From Tritonibacter multivorans (GTDB taxonomy: Bacteria > Pseudomonadota > Alphaproteobacteria > Rhodobacterales > Rhodobacteraceae), in the NCBI RefSeq assembly GCF_001458415.1, contig NZ_CYSD01000002.1:62001-126000 (forward strand): a DNA stretch of 64,000 nt. Direction: 5' to 3'. This document shows positions 50,663-60,084 of this stretch, piece after piece. Each line of letters starts with the position of its first letter. Within the stretch, counting starts at the first letter, position 1. Position numbers and translations under genes: made by a program. Below the pieces are notes generated by a model, which was not told the origin of the DNA, did not search any database, and saw only the letters and a program-made list of their open reading frames with translations.

Positions 50663-53028
50663 TGGCTGTTGCAAAATCCCTGCCCCATGACGCCGCCCGC
50701 CTGCATGTGACCGGTCAGGCGCGTTATGTCGATGACATCCCCATGCCGCGCGGCACGCTGCATCTGGCCTTTGGCCTGTCAAACATTGCCAAGGGCACCA
50801 TTTCCTCGATGGATCTGGAGGCGGTGCGCGCCAGCGCAGGCGTGGTTGCGGTGCTGACCGCAGAGGATGTCCCGTTTGAAAACGATGTCTCGCCTGCCGC
50901 CCATGATGAGCCGCTTCTGGCCATGGGAGAGGTCCATTACCTTGGCCAGCCGGTGTTTCTGGTGGTCGCCACATCCCATCGCGCCGCGCGGGTCGCCGCG
51001 CGCAAGGGCGTGATCACCTATGACCAAGGCGAAGCCCTTCTGACGCTGGATCAGGCGCTGGCGGCTGACAGCCGCTTTGAGGACGGGCCGCGCATCTACC
51101 AAAAGGGCGATGCAGGCGCTGCCATCGAGACGGCCGCCCATGTGATAGAAGACACCTTTGAAATCGGCGGTCAGGAGCATTTCTATCTGGAAGGTCAGGC
51201 CGCCCTTGCCCTGCCGCAGGAAGACGGCGGTATGCTGGTGAGTTCCTCCACCCAGCACCCGACCGAAATCCAGCACAAAGTTGCCCATGCCATCGGCTTG
51301 CCGATGCACGCCGTGCGGGTGGAAACCCGCCGCATGGGTGGGGGCTTTGGCGGCAAGGAAAGCCAGGGCAACGCGCTTGCCGTGGCCTGCGCCATTGCCG
51401 CACGCCAGACCGGCAAACCCTGCAAGATGCGCTATGACCGCGATGATGACATGACCATCACCGGCAAACGCCACGCGTTTCGGATTTCCTATCGCGCAGG
51501 CTTTGACACCGAAGGGCGGATAACGGGGGTGGAGTTCACCCATCTGGTGAACTGTGGTTGGGCGCAGGATCTGTCCCTGCCGGTGGCTGACCGTGCCATG
51601 CTGCATTCCGACAACGCCTATGCGATTCCCGCCATCCGGATCGAGAGCCACCGGCTCAAGACCAACCTGCAATCCGCCACCGCCTATCGCGGCTTTGGTG
51701 GCCCGCAGGGGATGGTGGGCATTGAACGGGTGATGGACCATGCGGCGCATGCTCTGGGGATCGACCCGATCGAGCTGCGCAAGCGCAATTATTATGACGC
51801 GCCGTCTGAGGCGTCTGTTGATGGGGGCTCTGCCCCCCGCTCTGCGAGCGCCCCCCGGGATATTTCTGAAAAGATGAAAGACAACACCACGCCCTATGGA
51901 ATGGAGGTGACGGATTTCGAGCTGCATGCGATCACCGATCAGCTGGTGGCCTCGTCTGATTATGACGCGCGCAAGGCGGAGATCGCGGCGTGGAATGCCA
52001 AGAATGACCGGATGAAGCGCGGCATTGCCTTCTCTCCGGTGAAGTTTGGCATTTCCTTCACGCTGACGCATCTGAACCAGGCAGGCGCGCTGGTGCATGT
52101 TTATCAGGATGGGTCTATTCACCTGAACCACGGCGGCACGGAAATGGGCCAGGGCCTGTTCCAGAAGGTCGCACAAGTGGCTGCAAGCCGGTTTGGCGTC
52201 GATCTGGGCCGGGTGAAGATCACGGCGACGGATACGGCCAAGGTGCCCAATACCTCTGCAACGGCGGCGTCGTCGGGATCGGATCTGAACGGCATGGCCG
52301 TGAAAGCCGCCTGTGACGAGATCCGCGATCGTATGGCGGCCTATTTGGCCGAATACCACCAACAGCCCGTGGCAAAGGTCAGCTTTGATGGGGACCGGGT
52401 GACGGTAGGCCACGAAGAGCTGAGCTTCGAGCAGGCGGCCATGCTGTGCTACACTGGTCGGATCAGCCTGTCGGCCACAGGGTATTACAAGACGCCGAAG
52501 CTTGAATGGGACCGCATTCAGGGCAAGGGCCGCCCGTTCTTCTATTTTGCCTATGGCGCGGCGATCACCGAAGTGGTCGTTGACCGCCTGACCGGCGAAA
52601 ACCGCATTCTGCGCGCCGATGTGCTGCATGATGCGGGGGCCTCGCTGAACCCGGCGCTGGATGTGGGTCAGGTTGAAGGGGCCTATGTGCAAGGGGCTGG
52701 CTGGCTGACCACGGAGGAACTGGTCTGGGACGGGCAGGGCAATCTGCGCACGCATGCGCCTTCGACCTATAAGATCCCGGCCTGTTCCGACCGGCCGGAT
52801 GTGTTCAATGTTGCGCTCTTTGACGGGCAGAACCGCGAGGACACGATCTATAAATCCAAAGCCGTGGGCGAGCCGCCCTTTATGCTGGGGATCTCCGCCT
52901 GGCTTGCCCTGTCGGACGCCACAGCGGCCTTTGGTGAGACCTATCCGCATCTGAATGCGCCCGCGACCGCAGAAGAGGTCTGGCGCCGGGCCACAGAAGT
53001 TGCGGCGGAGGTTGCTGATGGCGTTTGA
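50662..53028 (+). CDS. xdhB: Xanthine dehydrogenase large subunit XdhB (molybdopterin-binding)
   Basis: A 788-aa molybdopterin subunit. Motifs: GQEHFYLEGQ, RMGGGFGGKE, AYRGFGGPQG, GGTEMGQGL and the C-terminal KAVGEPPF with the catalytic Glu. Residues about 388-407 (between KRNYYDAPSE and TPYGMEV) are encoded by repeat copy R4 in inverted orientation, in a surface loop by homology. ATG 50662 overlaps the xdhA stop. Oxidises hypoxanthine and xanthine together with XdhA. Confidence 0.9.
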   Translation: MAVAKSLPHDAARLHVTGQARYVDDIPMPRGTLHLAFGLSNIAKGTISSMDLEAVRASAGVVAVLTAEDVPFENDVSPAAHDEPLLAMGEVHYLGQPVFLVVATSHRAARVAARKGVITYDQGEALLTLDQALAADSRFEDGPRIYQKGDAGAAIETAAHVIEDTFEIGGQEHFYLEGQAALALPQEDGGMLVSSSTQHPTEIQHKVAHAIGLPMHAVRVETRRMGGGFGGKESQGNALAVACAIAARQTGKPCKMRYDRDDDMTITGKRHAFRISYRAGFDTEGRITGVEFTHLVNCGWAQDLSLPVADRAMLHSDNAYAIPAIRIESHRLKTNLQSATAYRGFGGPQGMVGIERVMDHAAHALGIDPIELRKRNYYDAPSEASVDGGSAPRSASAPRDISEKMKDNTTPYGMEVTDFELHAITDQLVASSDYDARKAEIAAWNAKNDRMKRGIAFSPVKFGISFTLTHLNQAGALVHVYQDGSIHLNHGGTEMGQGLFQKVAQVAASRFGVDLGRVKITATDTAKVPNTSATAASSGSDLNGMAVKAACDEIRDRMAAYLAEYHQQPVAKVSFDGDRVTVGHEELSFEQAAMLCYTGRISLSATGYYKTPKLEWDRIQGKGRPFFYFAYGAAITEVVVDRLTGENRILRADVLHDAGASLNPALDVGQVEGAYVQGAGWLTTEELVWDGQGNLRTHAPSTYKIPACSDRPDVFNVALFDGQNREDTIYKSKAVGEPPFMLGISAWLALSDATAAFGETYPHLNAPATAEEVWRRATEVAAEVADGV
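51823..51880 (-). repeat. Palindromic repeat copy R4, in frame inside xdhB
   Basis: Inverted orientation relative to R3: the complement reads TTCATCTTTTCAGAAATATC, CCGGGGGG, hairpin GCTC-GCA-GAGC, then GGGGGGC-AGA-GCCCCC. It encodes about 20 residues (GGSAPRSASAPRDISEKMKD). The stem pair differs from R3 by compensating changes (GGTC/GACC versus GCTC/GAGC). Confidence 0.85.
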
Positions 53029-53953
53029 CGTCGACGCCCTGCGCAAAGCGGTTACCACCCATGGCCGTGTGGCCCGGGTGGTGATTGCCGAGGTGCGCGG
53101 TTCCAGCCCCCGCGAGGTGGGGGCTGCGATGCTGGTCTGGGACGGCGGGCAATCGGGCACCATTGGCGGCGGAACATTGGAATTCGAGGCGGCGAAGGCC
53201 GCTTTGCACCAGACCCGTCCCCGGCACCTGTCCCGTCATGCGCTTGGCCCCGATCTGGGCCAGTGCTGTGGAGGGTCGGTGGCGCTTTTGACTGAGGTCT
53301 TTGAGGCAGCGGATCTCGACACTCTCGGCGACGACGTGATTATCCGTCCGGTCGAGGCCAGCCCGCAGCCACTGTCGGTTGCACGTCTCATCGGCCAAGC
53401 GCGCAATATGGGCATCCAGCCCACCGTGCAATTGACTGACGGCTGGATGATCGAACCGGTCTATCGCCCGGACCAGCCCCTGTGGATTTGGGGCGCTGGT
53501 CATGTAGGCCGCGCGCTGGTGGACGTCCTGTCACCCTTGCCGCAATATGACATCACCTGGGTCGATACAGGGCCGGAACGGTTTCCAGCAGACATCCCCT
53601 CTGGCGTCACACAATTGCCCGCCGCCCGGCCGGAACGGCTGGTGCCCCACGCGCCAGCAAAAGCCGTGCATCTGGTGCTGACTTATTCCCACCAACTGGA
53701 TCTGGCGCTGTGTCATCGCCTGCTGGGCCACGGTTTTCAGTTCGCAGGCCTGATCGGTTCTGACACCAAATGGGCGCGTTTCCGATCCCGGCTGGCAGAC
53801 TTGGGCCATCGACCGGAACAAATTTCCCGGATCACCTGCCCCATCGGCCAAAAGGATCTTGGAAAACACCCCCAAGCCATTGCCGTAGGCGTCACAGCTG
53901 AGCTACTGAGCCTCAGCCTGAGCCTCGAAACCAAAAAGGACCTGACAGCGTGA
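53018..53953 (+). CDS. xdhC: XdhC-like molybdenum cofactor insertion chaperone
   Basis: A 311-aa XdhC, which delivers the sulfurated molybdenum cofactor to XdhB. Family blocks EVRGSSPREVGAAMLV, GTIGGG and the C-terminal Rossmann site IWGAGHVGRALV are present. ATG 53018 overlaps the xdhB stop by 11 bases. The stop overlaps the next gene start (GTGA). Confidence 0.9.
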   Translation: MAFDVDALRKAVTTHGRVARVVIAEVRGSSPREVGAAMLVWDGGQSGTIGGGTLEFEAAKAALHQTRPRHLSRHALGPDLGQCCGGSVALLTEVFEAADLDTLGDDVIIRPVEASPQPLSVARLIGQARNMGIQPTVQLTDGWMIEPVYRPDQPLWIWGAGHVGRALVDVLSPLPQYDITWVDTGPERFPADIPSGVTQLPAARPERLVPHAPAKAVHLVLTYSHQLDLALCHRLLGHGFQFAGLIGSDTKWARFRSRLADLGHRPEQISRITCPIGQKDLGKHPQAIAVGVTAELLSLSLSLETKKDLTA

Positions 53954-55467
53954 GCCATCCGCCCTTGTTGACCCTGAGCGGCCTGACCAAGGCCTATCCC
54001 GGCGTGGTCGCCAACGACCAAGTCTCTTTGACCATCGGCGAGGGTGAAGTACACGCGCTGCTTGGGGAAAACGGGGCTGGCAAATCGACCCTGGTCAAAA
54101 TGATCTATGGTCTGGTGAAGCCCGACAGCGGCACCATGACCCTGCGCGGAACCCCTTATGAACCGGGTGAGCCGCGCGAAGCGCGTGCCGACGGCATTGC
54201 CATGGTGTTCCAGCACTTTTCGCTGTTTGACGCGTTGAACGTTGCCGAAAACATCGCGCTTGGCATGGAAAACCCACCGCCCATGCGTGATCTTGCGGCG
54301 CGTATTCGCGAGGTATCAGAGGCCTATGGCCTGCCGCTGGACCCGTTTCGCACCGTTGGCGATCTCTCCGCAGGCGAACGCCAGCGGGTCGAGATCATCC
54401 GCTGCCTGCTTCAGGACCCAAAGCTTCTGATCATGGACGAGCCGACCTCGGTTCTGACCCCACAAGAAGTCGAGATCCTGTTCCAGACCCTGCGGAAGCT
54501 GAAATCCGAAGGCACCTCGATCCTCTATATCTCGCACAAGCTCGAAGAAATCCGCGCGCTGTGCGATCACGCCACGATCCTGCGCCTGGGCAAAAACGTC
54601 GGTGAATGCGTGCCAGCCGAGACCTCGGCCCGTGACATGGCAGAACTTATGGTTGGCACCACGCTACAAACGCCGGAACGCCACGCGCGGGACGTAGGCG
54701 AGGTGATCCTTGATATTTCAGGGCTGTCTGTGGCCTCGCCATCGGAATTTGGCACCGCGCTGAAAAACCTGCATCTGACCGTCCGCCGCGGCGAAATCCT
54801 TGGTATTGGCGGTGTGGCTGGTAACGGCCAAGACGAACTGCTGAGCGTTCTGTCGGGGGAGATCACCACCGCCGCAGATGCGGTTAAATTCGACGGCAAA
54901 GCCATCGGCCAGATGGGCCCGAACGCGCGCCGCGCGTTGGGTGTACTGGCGGCGCCGGAAGAACGTTTGGGGCATGCGGCAGCGCCAGACATGAGCCTGA
55001 CCGAAAACGCGCTCTTGACCGGCGCTGCGCGCGAAGGGCTAGCGCAAAACGGGTTCCTGAAATGGGGCGCGGCCAAGGAGTTTGCCGAGACAATCATCAA
55101 AGCCTTTGATGTGCGCACCCCCGGCCCCGCCAATGCGGCGCGGTCGCTGTCGGGGGGCAACCTGCAGAAGTTCGTCATTGGCCGTGAGGTCCTGCAACGG
55201 CCCGAGGTTCTGGTGGTGAACCAGCCCACCTGGGGTGTGGATGCGGCGGCAGCCGCCGCGATCCGTCAGGCCCTACTGGACCTGGCCGCCGGTGGCGCGG
55301 CCGTCATTTGCATCAGCCAAGATCTGGACGAACTGATGGAAATCTCGGACAACTTTGCCGCCCTGAACGAAGGCCGCCTGTCGGCGCCGCGTCCTGCGGT
55401 GGATCTGACGGTGGATGAAATTGGCCTGATGATGGGTGGATCCCACGGTATGGAAGTGGCGCATTGA
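53950..55467 (+). CDS. BMP-family (purine/nucleoside type) ABC ATPase with two cassettes
   Basis: A 505-aa double ATPase of the RbsA/NupO type. The first cassette has GENGAGKSTLVK, the signature LSAGERQRVEI and LIMDEPTSVL; the second starts near residue 255 and has the degenerate GVAGNGQDEL and RSLSGGNLQKFVIGREV. GTG start overlapping the xdhC stop. Together with the two permeases and the BMP protein it forms a purine nucleoside importer, coherent with xanthine dehydrogenase. Confidence 0.85.
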   Translation: MSHPPLLTLSGLTKAYPGVVANDQVSLTIGEGEVHALLGENGAGKSTLVKMIYGLVKPDSGTMTLRGTPYEPGEPREARADGIAMVFQHFSLFDALNVAENIALGMENPPPMRDLAARIREVSEAYGLPLDPFRTVGDLSAGERQRVEIIRCLLQDPKLLIMDEPTSVLTPQEVEILFQTLRKLKSEGTSILYISHKLEEIRALCDHATILRLGKNVGECVPAETSARDMAELMVGTTLQTPERHARDVGEVILDISGLSVASPSEFGTALKNLHLTVRRGEILGIGGVAGNGQDELLSVLSGEITTAADAVKFDGKAIGQMGPNARRALGVLAAPEERLGHAAAPDMSLTENALLTGAAREGLAQNGFLKWGAAKEFAETIIKAFDVRTPGPANAARSLSGGNLQKFVIGREVLQRPEVLVVNQPTWGVDAAAAAAIRQALLDLAAGGAAVICISQDLDELMEISDNFAALNEGRLSAPRPAVDLTVDEIGLMMGGSHGMEVAH

Positions 55468-55510
55468 ACCCTGCGCCGCCCCCAAAGGGCAAAGGCCTGC
55501 GCCTGTGGTG

Positions 55511-55553
55511 GCGGGGGGGAGCCTCCGGCGGGGATATTTGGAAAAAGATGAAA
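55511..55553 (-). repeat. Palindromic repeat copy R5 (intergenic)
   Basis: Read on the minus strand: TTTCATCTTTTTCCAAATAT then CCCCGCCGGAGGCTCCCC. The flank is the same as in R1 but the GC-rich hairpin is of a different, shorter type. It lies between the ATPase gene and the first permease gene. Confidence 0.75.
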
Positions 55554-55593
55554 GAGCGGCCGCTAAGGGCCGCAAATGACAGGGGAGTTGGAG

Positions 55594-56676
55594 ATGATCC
55601 GGCTTGAGAAAAGACCACAGCCATCGCGCGCCTGGTCACTGGCGACGCCTTTGGTTGCGGTGCTTGCAACGATGCTGTTTGGGGGCGTGCTGTTTGCTGT
55701 GCTGGGCAAAGACCCGGTGGAAGCTATTCGCACGATCTTCTGGGAGCCGCTGTTTGGCGAGTTTGCCTTTTATTACCGCCCGCAGCTTCTGGTGAAAGGT
55801 GCACCCTTGGTGCTGATTGCCATTGGCCTGTCCTTGGGCTTTCGCGCTGGCATCTGGAACATTGGCGCTGAGGGGCAGTATATCATCGGTGCACTGACCG
55901 GCGCGGGCGTGGGGCTGGCGTTTTACCCGATGGAAGCCTTCTATATCTTCCCGCTGATGGTCCTTGCCGGTGCGCTTGGCGGCTGGGCCTGGGCGATGAT
56001 CCCTGCAATCCTGAAAACACGCTTTGGCACCAATGAGATCCTTGTGTCGCTAATGCTCGTCTATGTGGCTGAGCAGCTTTTGGCCTCTATGTCCTTGGGG
56101 TTGTTGAAAAACCCTGAAGGCTTTGGTTTCCCCGGTTCACGCAACCTGCAGCAATATGACAGCGCTCATAATGCGGAACTCATCGCAGGCACAGGCATGC
56201 ACTGGGGTGTTGTGGCCGCGCTGATCGCGGTGATCTTTGCCTATGTTCTGCTGAACCGCCACATGCTGGGCTTTCAGATCCGCCTCACCGGTGAAGCGCC
56301 ACGGGCTGCAAAATTCGCCGGTGTGAACCCGCCGCGCCTGATCCTGTTTTGCCTCGGGATCTCTGGTGCGCTGGCCGGTCTTGCGGGCCTGTTTGAAGTG
56401 GCAGGCCCGGCTGGCCAGGTGTCGATCGACTTTAACGTGGGTTATGGCTTCACCGCCATTATTGTGGCTTTCCTTGGCCGCCTGCATCCTGTGGGCATCC
56501 TGCTGGCCGGTGGGCTGATGGCGCTGACTTACATTGGCGGTGACATTGCGCAGGGCAATCTGGGCCTGCCTGCCGCTGCGATCCAGGTGTTCCAGGGGAT
56601 GCTTCTGTTCTTCCTCTTGGCGCTGGACCTGTTGACCAACTACCGTATTGCAATCGGCAAACCGGAGGCCGCGTGA
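55594..56676 (+). CDS. BMP-family ABC permease 1
   Basis: A 360-aa permease of the branched-chain/RbsC-like group with 8-10 predicted helices; family block FRAGIWNIGAEGQYIIGAL (in part WNIGAEGQY), TRFGTNEILVSLML. ATG 55594 with GGGGAGTTGGAG is preferred to ATG 55576. Pairs with the following permease. Confidence 0.85.
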   Translation: MIRLEKRPQPSRAWSLATPLVAVLATMLFGGVLFAVLGKDPVEAIRTIFWEPLFGEFAFYYRPQLLVKGAPLVLIAIGLSLGFRAGIWNIGAEGQYIIGALTGAGVGLAFYPMEAFYIFPLMVLAGALGGWAWAMIPAILKTRFGTNEILVSLMLVYVAEQLLASMSLGLLKNPEGFGFPGSRNLQQYDSAHNAELIAGTGMHWGVVAALIAVIFAYVLLNRHMLGFQIRLTGEAPRAAKFAGVNPPRLILFCLGISGALAGLAGLFEVAGPAGQVSIDFNVGYGFTAIIVAFLGRLHPVGILLAGGLMALTYIGGDIAQGNLGLPAAAIQVFQGMLLFFLLALDLLTNYRIAIGKPEAA

Positions 56677-57596
56677 TGGACCTTAGTGCAATCAACCCCG
56701 TCCTCCTCGTTGCATCGCTGATGGTCGCGGCCACCCCGATCCTACTGGCAGCCATTGGCGAACTGGTGGTGGAGAAAGCTGGCGTGCTGAACCTTGGTGT
56801 TGAGGGCATGATGATCGTCGGCGCCATCGCAGGCTTTGCCACTGCCGTTGAGACCGGCTCACCGCTGTTCGGTTTCCTGATCTCTGCTTTCGCTGGTGCG
56901 GCGCTGTCGCTGTTGTTTGTGATCATGACCCAGGTGGCGCTGGCGAACCAAGTGGCGTCTGGCCTTGCGCTGACACTGTTTGGCCTGGGGCTTTCGGCGC
57001 TGATGGGGCAATCCTATGTTGGGATCAAACCGCCGCAGCTGGGTCAAATACACCTGCCGGTCCTGTCGGACCTGCCGGTTGTCGGCCAAATCCTGTTCAG
57101 CCATGACATCATTCTTTACTTTGGCATCGCGCTGACGGCAGCGGTCTGGGCGGTTCTGAAATACACGCGCGTTGGCCTGATCCTACGGGCGGTTGGCGAA
57201 AACCACGACGCCGCCCATGCGCTTGGCTATAAGGTTGTGCGCATTCGCATTCTCGCCATTTTGTTTGGTGGTGCCTGCGCTGGTCTGGGTGGCGCTTACA
57301 TTAGCCTGATCCGCGTGCCGCAATGGACCGAGGGCATGACTGCAGGCGTGGGCTGGATTGCGCTGGCGCTGGTCGTCTTTGCCAGCTGGAAACCCTGGCG
57401 TGCGCTGCTCGGTGCCTATCTTTTTGGCGGTGTGACCGTTGTTCAGCTTAATCTACAGGCAGCCGGCGTTGCGATCCCCGTCGAATATCTGGCAATGTCA
57501 CCCTATCTGATCACCATTCTGGTGCTCGTCATGCTTTCCGCAGACAAGAGCAGCGCACCTGCCGCACTTGGCCGCATCTTCCACGCCTCCCGCTGA
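56676..57596 (+). CDS. BMP-family ABC permease 2
   Basis: A 306-aa permease similar to the previous protein (GVLNLGVEGMMIVGA, VGENHDAAHALGYKV). ATG 56676 overlaps the upstream stop (TGATG) and follows GGAGG; a GTG start three bases earlier is possible. Second half of the membrane channel. Confidence 0.85.
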   Translation: MDLSAINPVLLVASLMVAATPILLAAIGELVVEKAGVLNLGVEGMMIVGAIAGFATAVETGSPLFGFLISAFAGAALSLLFVIMTQVALANQVASGLALTLFGLGLSALMGQSYVGIKPPQLGQIHLPVLSDLPVVGQILFSHDIILYFGIALTAAVWAVLKYTRVGLILRAVGENHDAAHALGYKVVRIRILAILFGGACAGLGGAYISLIRVPQWTEGMTAGVGWIALALVVFASWKPWRALLGAYLFGGVTVVQLNLQAAGVAIPVEYLAMSPYLITILVLVMLSADKSSAPAALGRIFHASR

Positions 57597-57621
57597 TTTC
57601 GGGGGGCTTTTACCTGCCTGA

Positions 57622-57640
57622 CTGCCGGAGAAACCGGCAG
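57622..57640 (+). terminator. Small hairpin between permease and binding-protein genes
   Basis: CTGCCGG (57622-57628) with CCGGCAG (57634-57640), loop AGAAA. No U-run. It may act as an mRNA stabiliser or processing site that lets binding protein accumulate. Confidence 0.5.
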
Positions 57641-57681
57641 CGGCTCTCATCAACAGGATCCAACAAGGGGGAACCTTACTT

Positions 57682-58752
57682 ATGAAACTCACCAAACTTC
57701 TGACCGGGGCCGCAATGGCACTGGCGCTGGCCACCGGCGCGATGGCCGACACCACCAAAGTTGGCTTTGTCTACGTTGGCCCCGTCGGCGACGGCGGCTG
57801 GACCTATGAACACGATCAGGGCCGACTTGCTGTCGAAGAAGCCTTCGGCGACAAGGTCGAAACCGTCTATGTAGAAAGCGTCGCGGAAGGCCCAGACTCC
57901 GAGCGTGTGATGACCCAGATGGCGCTGGAAGGTGCAGACCTGATCTTCACCACCTCGTTCGGCTATATGGACCCGACCATCAACGTTGCGAAGAAATTCC
58001 CGAACGTGAAGTTCGAACACGCAACCGGCTATAAGCGCGCAGACAACGTCTCCACCTATTCCGCACGCTTCTATGAAGGTCGCGCGGTTCAGGGCCACAT
58101 CGCGGGCAAGCTGACCAAGTCCAACACCATTGGCTACATCGCCTCCTACCCGATCCCCGAAGTGATCCGCGGCATCAACTCTGCTTATGTGCACGCCAAG
58201 AAAGTAAACCCGGATGTCGAGTTCAAAATCATCTGGGCCTACACATGGTTTGATCCGGCAAAAGAAGCCGATGCGGCTAAGGCGCTGATCGAACAGGGCG
58301 CAGACGTAATCCTGCAGCACACCGACTCCACCGCGCCGCAGGCGGCAGCTCAGGCTGCTGGCAACGTCTACACCTTTGGTCAGGCGTCTGACATGGCGGA
58401 ATACGGCCCGATGCCGCGTGTGTCCTCCATCATCGACAACTGGGCGCCCTACTACATCGCGCGCACCCAAGCGGTCATTGACGGCACCTGGACCTCTGTT
58501 GACACCTGGGACGGTATCCCCACCGGCATGGTTAAAATCGGCGAGATCACCGACGCGGTTCCCGCGGACGTAAAAGCCGAAGCTCTGGCCATGGTCGAAG
58601 CCATGCGTGCGGGCGAATACCACCCGTTCACCGGTCCGCTGAAAAAGCAGGACGGCTCTGACTGGCTGGCAGATGGTGAAACCGCAGACGACGGCACCCT
58701 GGCAGGCATGAACTTCTATGTTGAGGGCCTCGAAGGCACCATCCCGCAATAA
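57682..58752 (+). CDS. BMP-family ABC substrate-binding protein
   Basis: A 356-aa periplasmic BMP/PnrA-like protein. Signal peptide of about 22 residues (ATGAMA) without lipobox. Family blocks are VGFVYVGPVGDGGWTYEHDQG (in part GPVGDGGWTYEHD) and GYIASYPIPEV, and IIWAYTWFDPAKEA (in part). PnrA-type proteins bind purine nucleosides, in agreement with the linked xanthine dehydrogenase. GGGGGA ribosome site. A terminator follows. Confidence 0.85.
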   Translation: MKLTKLLTGAAMALALATGAMADTTKVGFVYVGPVGDGGWTYEHDQGRLAVEEAFGDKVETVYVESVAEGPDSERVMTQMALEGADLIFTTSFGYMDPTINVAKKFPNVKFEHATGYKRADNVSTYSARFYEGRAVQGHIAGKLTKSNTIGYIASYPIPEVIRGINSAYVHAKKVNPDVEFKIIWAYTWFDPAKEADAAKALIEQGADVILQHTDSTAPQAAAQAAGNVYTFGQASDMAEYGPMPRVSSIIDNWAPYYIARTQAVIDGTWTSVDTWDGIPTGMVKIGEITDAVPADVKAEALAMVEAMRAGEYHPFTGPLKKQDGSDWLADGETADDGTLAGMNFYVEGLEGTIPQ

Positions 58753-58777
58753 TTTGCGCTGAGACTGAGACCGAAAT

Positions 58778-58801
58778 GGCCCGCCATTGGCGGGCCTTTT
58801 T
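58778..58801 (+). terminator. Rho-independent terminator after the binding-protein gene
   Basis: GGCCCGCC (58778-58785), loop ATT, GGCGGGCC (58789-58796), then TTTTT. It lies 26 bases after the stop and ends the xdh-importer transcript. Confidence 0.9.
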
Positions 58802-58985
58802 CGTCACGAGGCGGAGGGCAGCGTCCGTGTGCCGTACCACTTCGGATAGTTTGGGGCCCTGACAGACTGTGTGAAAACTACCACGCGTGGCCAAACATCC
58901 CGCTGTTTTCACTATTTTGAACAAATTCCGTATGTAATGATTCTTTCATGCGCTTCGCTGTTGGTTAATTTATTGGTGAGGAAGA

Positions 58986-59489
58986 ATGAAAATTCTACGT
59001 TTGGCCCCCTTGGTACTCGTCCTATGCGCCTGTGAGATGTCAGCCTTCTCGGACTCATCTGACGCTGTGAAAGATACGGCAAATGTCGCATACTATCCCG
59101 ATGATGAATTGCTGGTCTCGGCCAAGGTTCAGTTTAGCGAAGGAAACTACGGCAAGTCCTTCCGCATGTTCGAACAGGCCTTGGATGTTACGCCAAAAGA
59201 TCCTGCCGCCCTGCTGGGATATGCCGCAAGCGCAGATATGCTGCGCCGGTTCGACAAGGCCGACGTTGCTTATCGCAAACTGCGTCCCACCATCGGCAAC
59301 CGCATCGAATATCTGAACAATTACGGATACTCCCTGCTACTGCGTGGAGATCTGGTCAGTGCGCGAAAATTCTTTCTCAAAGCCTATGAGAAAGACCCGG
59401 CGAACCCCGTTACGGCAAATAATCTGGAATTGCTGCGCAACTCCGTAAACTATCCGAAGCGCGGTCGTGGTGACCTCAAAGGCCTTTGA
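58986..59489 (+). CDS. Tad-locus TPR lipoprotein (TadD-like)
   Basis: A 167-aa lipoprotein: short signal with lipobox LCAC (Cys16), then TPR repeats from about residue 40 (SEGNYGKSFRMFEQALDVTP, in part; IEYLNNYGYSLLLRGDLVSARKFFLKAYEKDP, in part). TadD is a pilotin-type factor for the Tad pilus. It overlaps the next gene by 23 bases. Candidate first gene of the pilus locus. Confidence 0.75.
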   Translation: MKILRLAPLVLVLCACEMSAFSDSSDAVKDTANVAYYPDDELLVSAKVQFSEGNYGKSFRMFEQALDVTPKDPAALLGYAASADMLRRFDKADVAYRKLRPTIGNRIEYLNNYGYSLLLRGDLVSARKFFLKAYEKDPANPVTANNLELLRNSVNYPKRGRGDLKGL

Positions 59490-59988
59490 GTCCGCAAACA
59501 TCGGTGAATTGATCTCCACCAGTGCGACCGCTGTTTCTGTCGGGCTTCTGATTTGGATCGCGGTTCAGGACATTCGGTACCAGCGGATCGGGAACCGCGC
59601 AGTTTTGGCGCTTTTGCTTTTGTATTTGCCTGCTCAAGGGGGATTCGGTTTTCCCAATCTTGCCAGCGATTTTCTGGCTGGAAGTACCCTGTTTGGAATC
59701 GGTTTCCTCCTTTGGCTAGTCCGGGCACTGGGTGCAGGAGATGCAAAACTCATGTTTCCACTGGGTCTCCTTATGGGGATTGACGGGTTACCGATCTTTG
59801 CGGTGGCGCTCCTCTTCGGAACTGTATTGTTTACCACGACTTCACGTCTAAGCATTTACTTTAATTTGGAAAACTCAATTTCCACCTGGCTTCGACGGTG
59901 TCGCGATCAGGGCGAAACACCCTACGCCCCCCTGTTGGTCGTCGCGTCAATTTCGGCGCTGATCACGCCGTTTTTTTCCAGCTCTTGA
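59467..59988 (+). CDS. Prepilin peptidase (TadV/CpaA-like, A24 family)
   Basis: A 173-aa polytopic membrane aspartic peptidase. The two active-site aspartates are in AVQDIRYQRIGNR and GAGDAK. It cleaves the Flp prepilin signal. Start GTG 59467 or GTG 59470 inside the upstream gene. Length fits the short TadV type without methylase domain. Confidence 0.8.
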   Translation: MVTSKAFESANIGELISTSATAVSVGLLIWIAVQDIRYQRIGNRAVLALLLLYLPAQGGFGFPNLASDFLAGSTLFGIGFLLWLVRALGAGDAKLMFPLGLLMGIDGLPIFAVALLFGTVLFTTTSRLSIYFNLENSISTWLRRCRDQGETPYAPLLVVASISALITPFFSSS

Positions 59989-60084
59989 AAGATCGGCGAT
60001 TCTTTGCCACCATAAATCCACCGTGTTTGTTTCTGAGTAACCGCACCTTTCGAGGTGTTGGTATTGTTATAAGGGCTATTGTGT

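Noticed and set aside
50779-53163. A 794-codon minus-strand open frame
   Set aside because: It lies antisense to xdhB, which carries all molybdopterin motifs. It is a reading-frame shadow caused by high GC.
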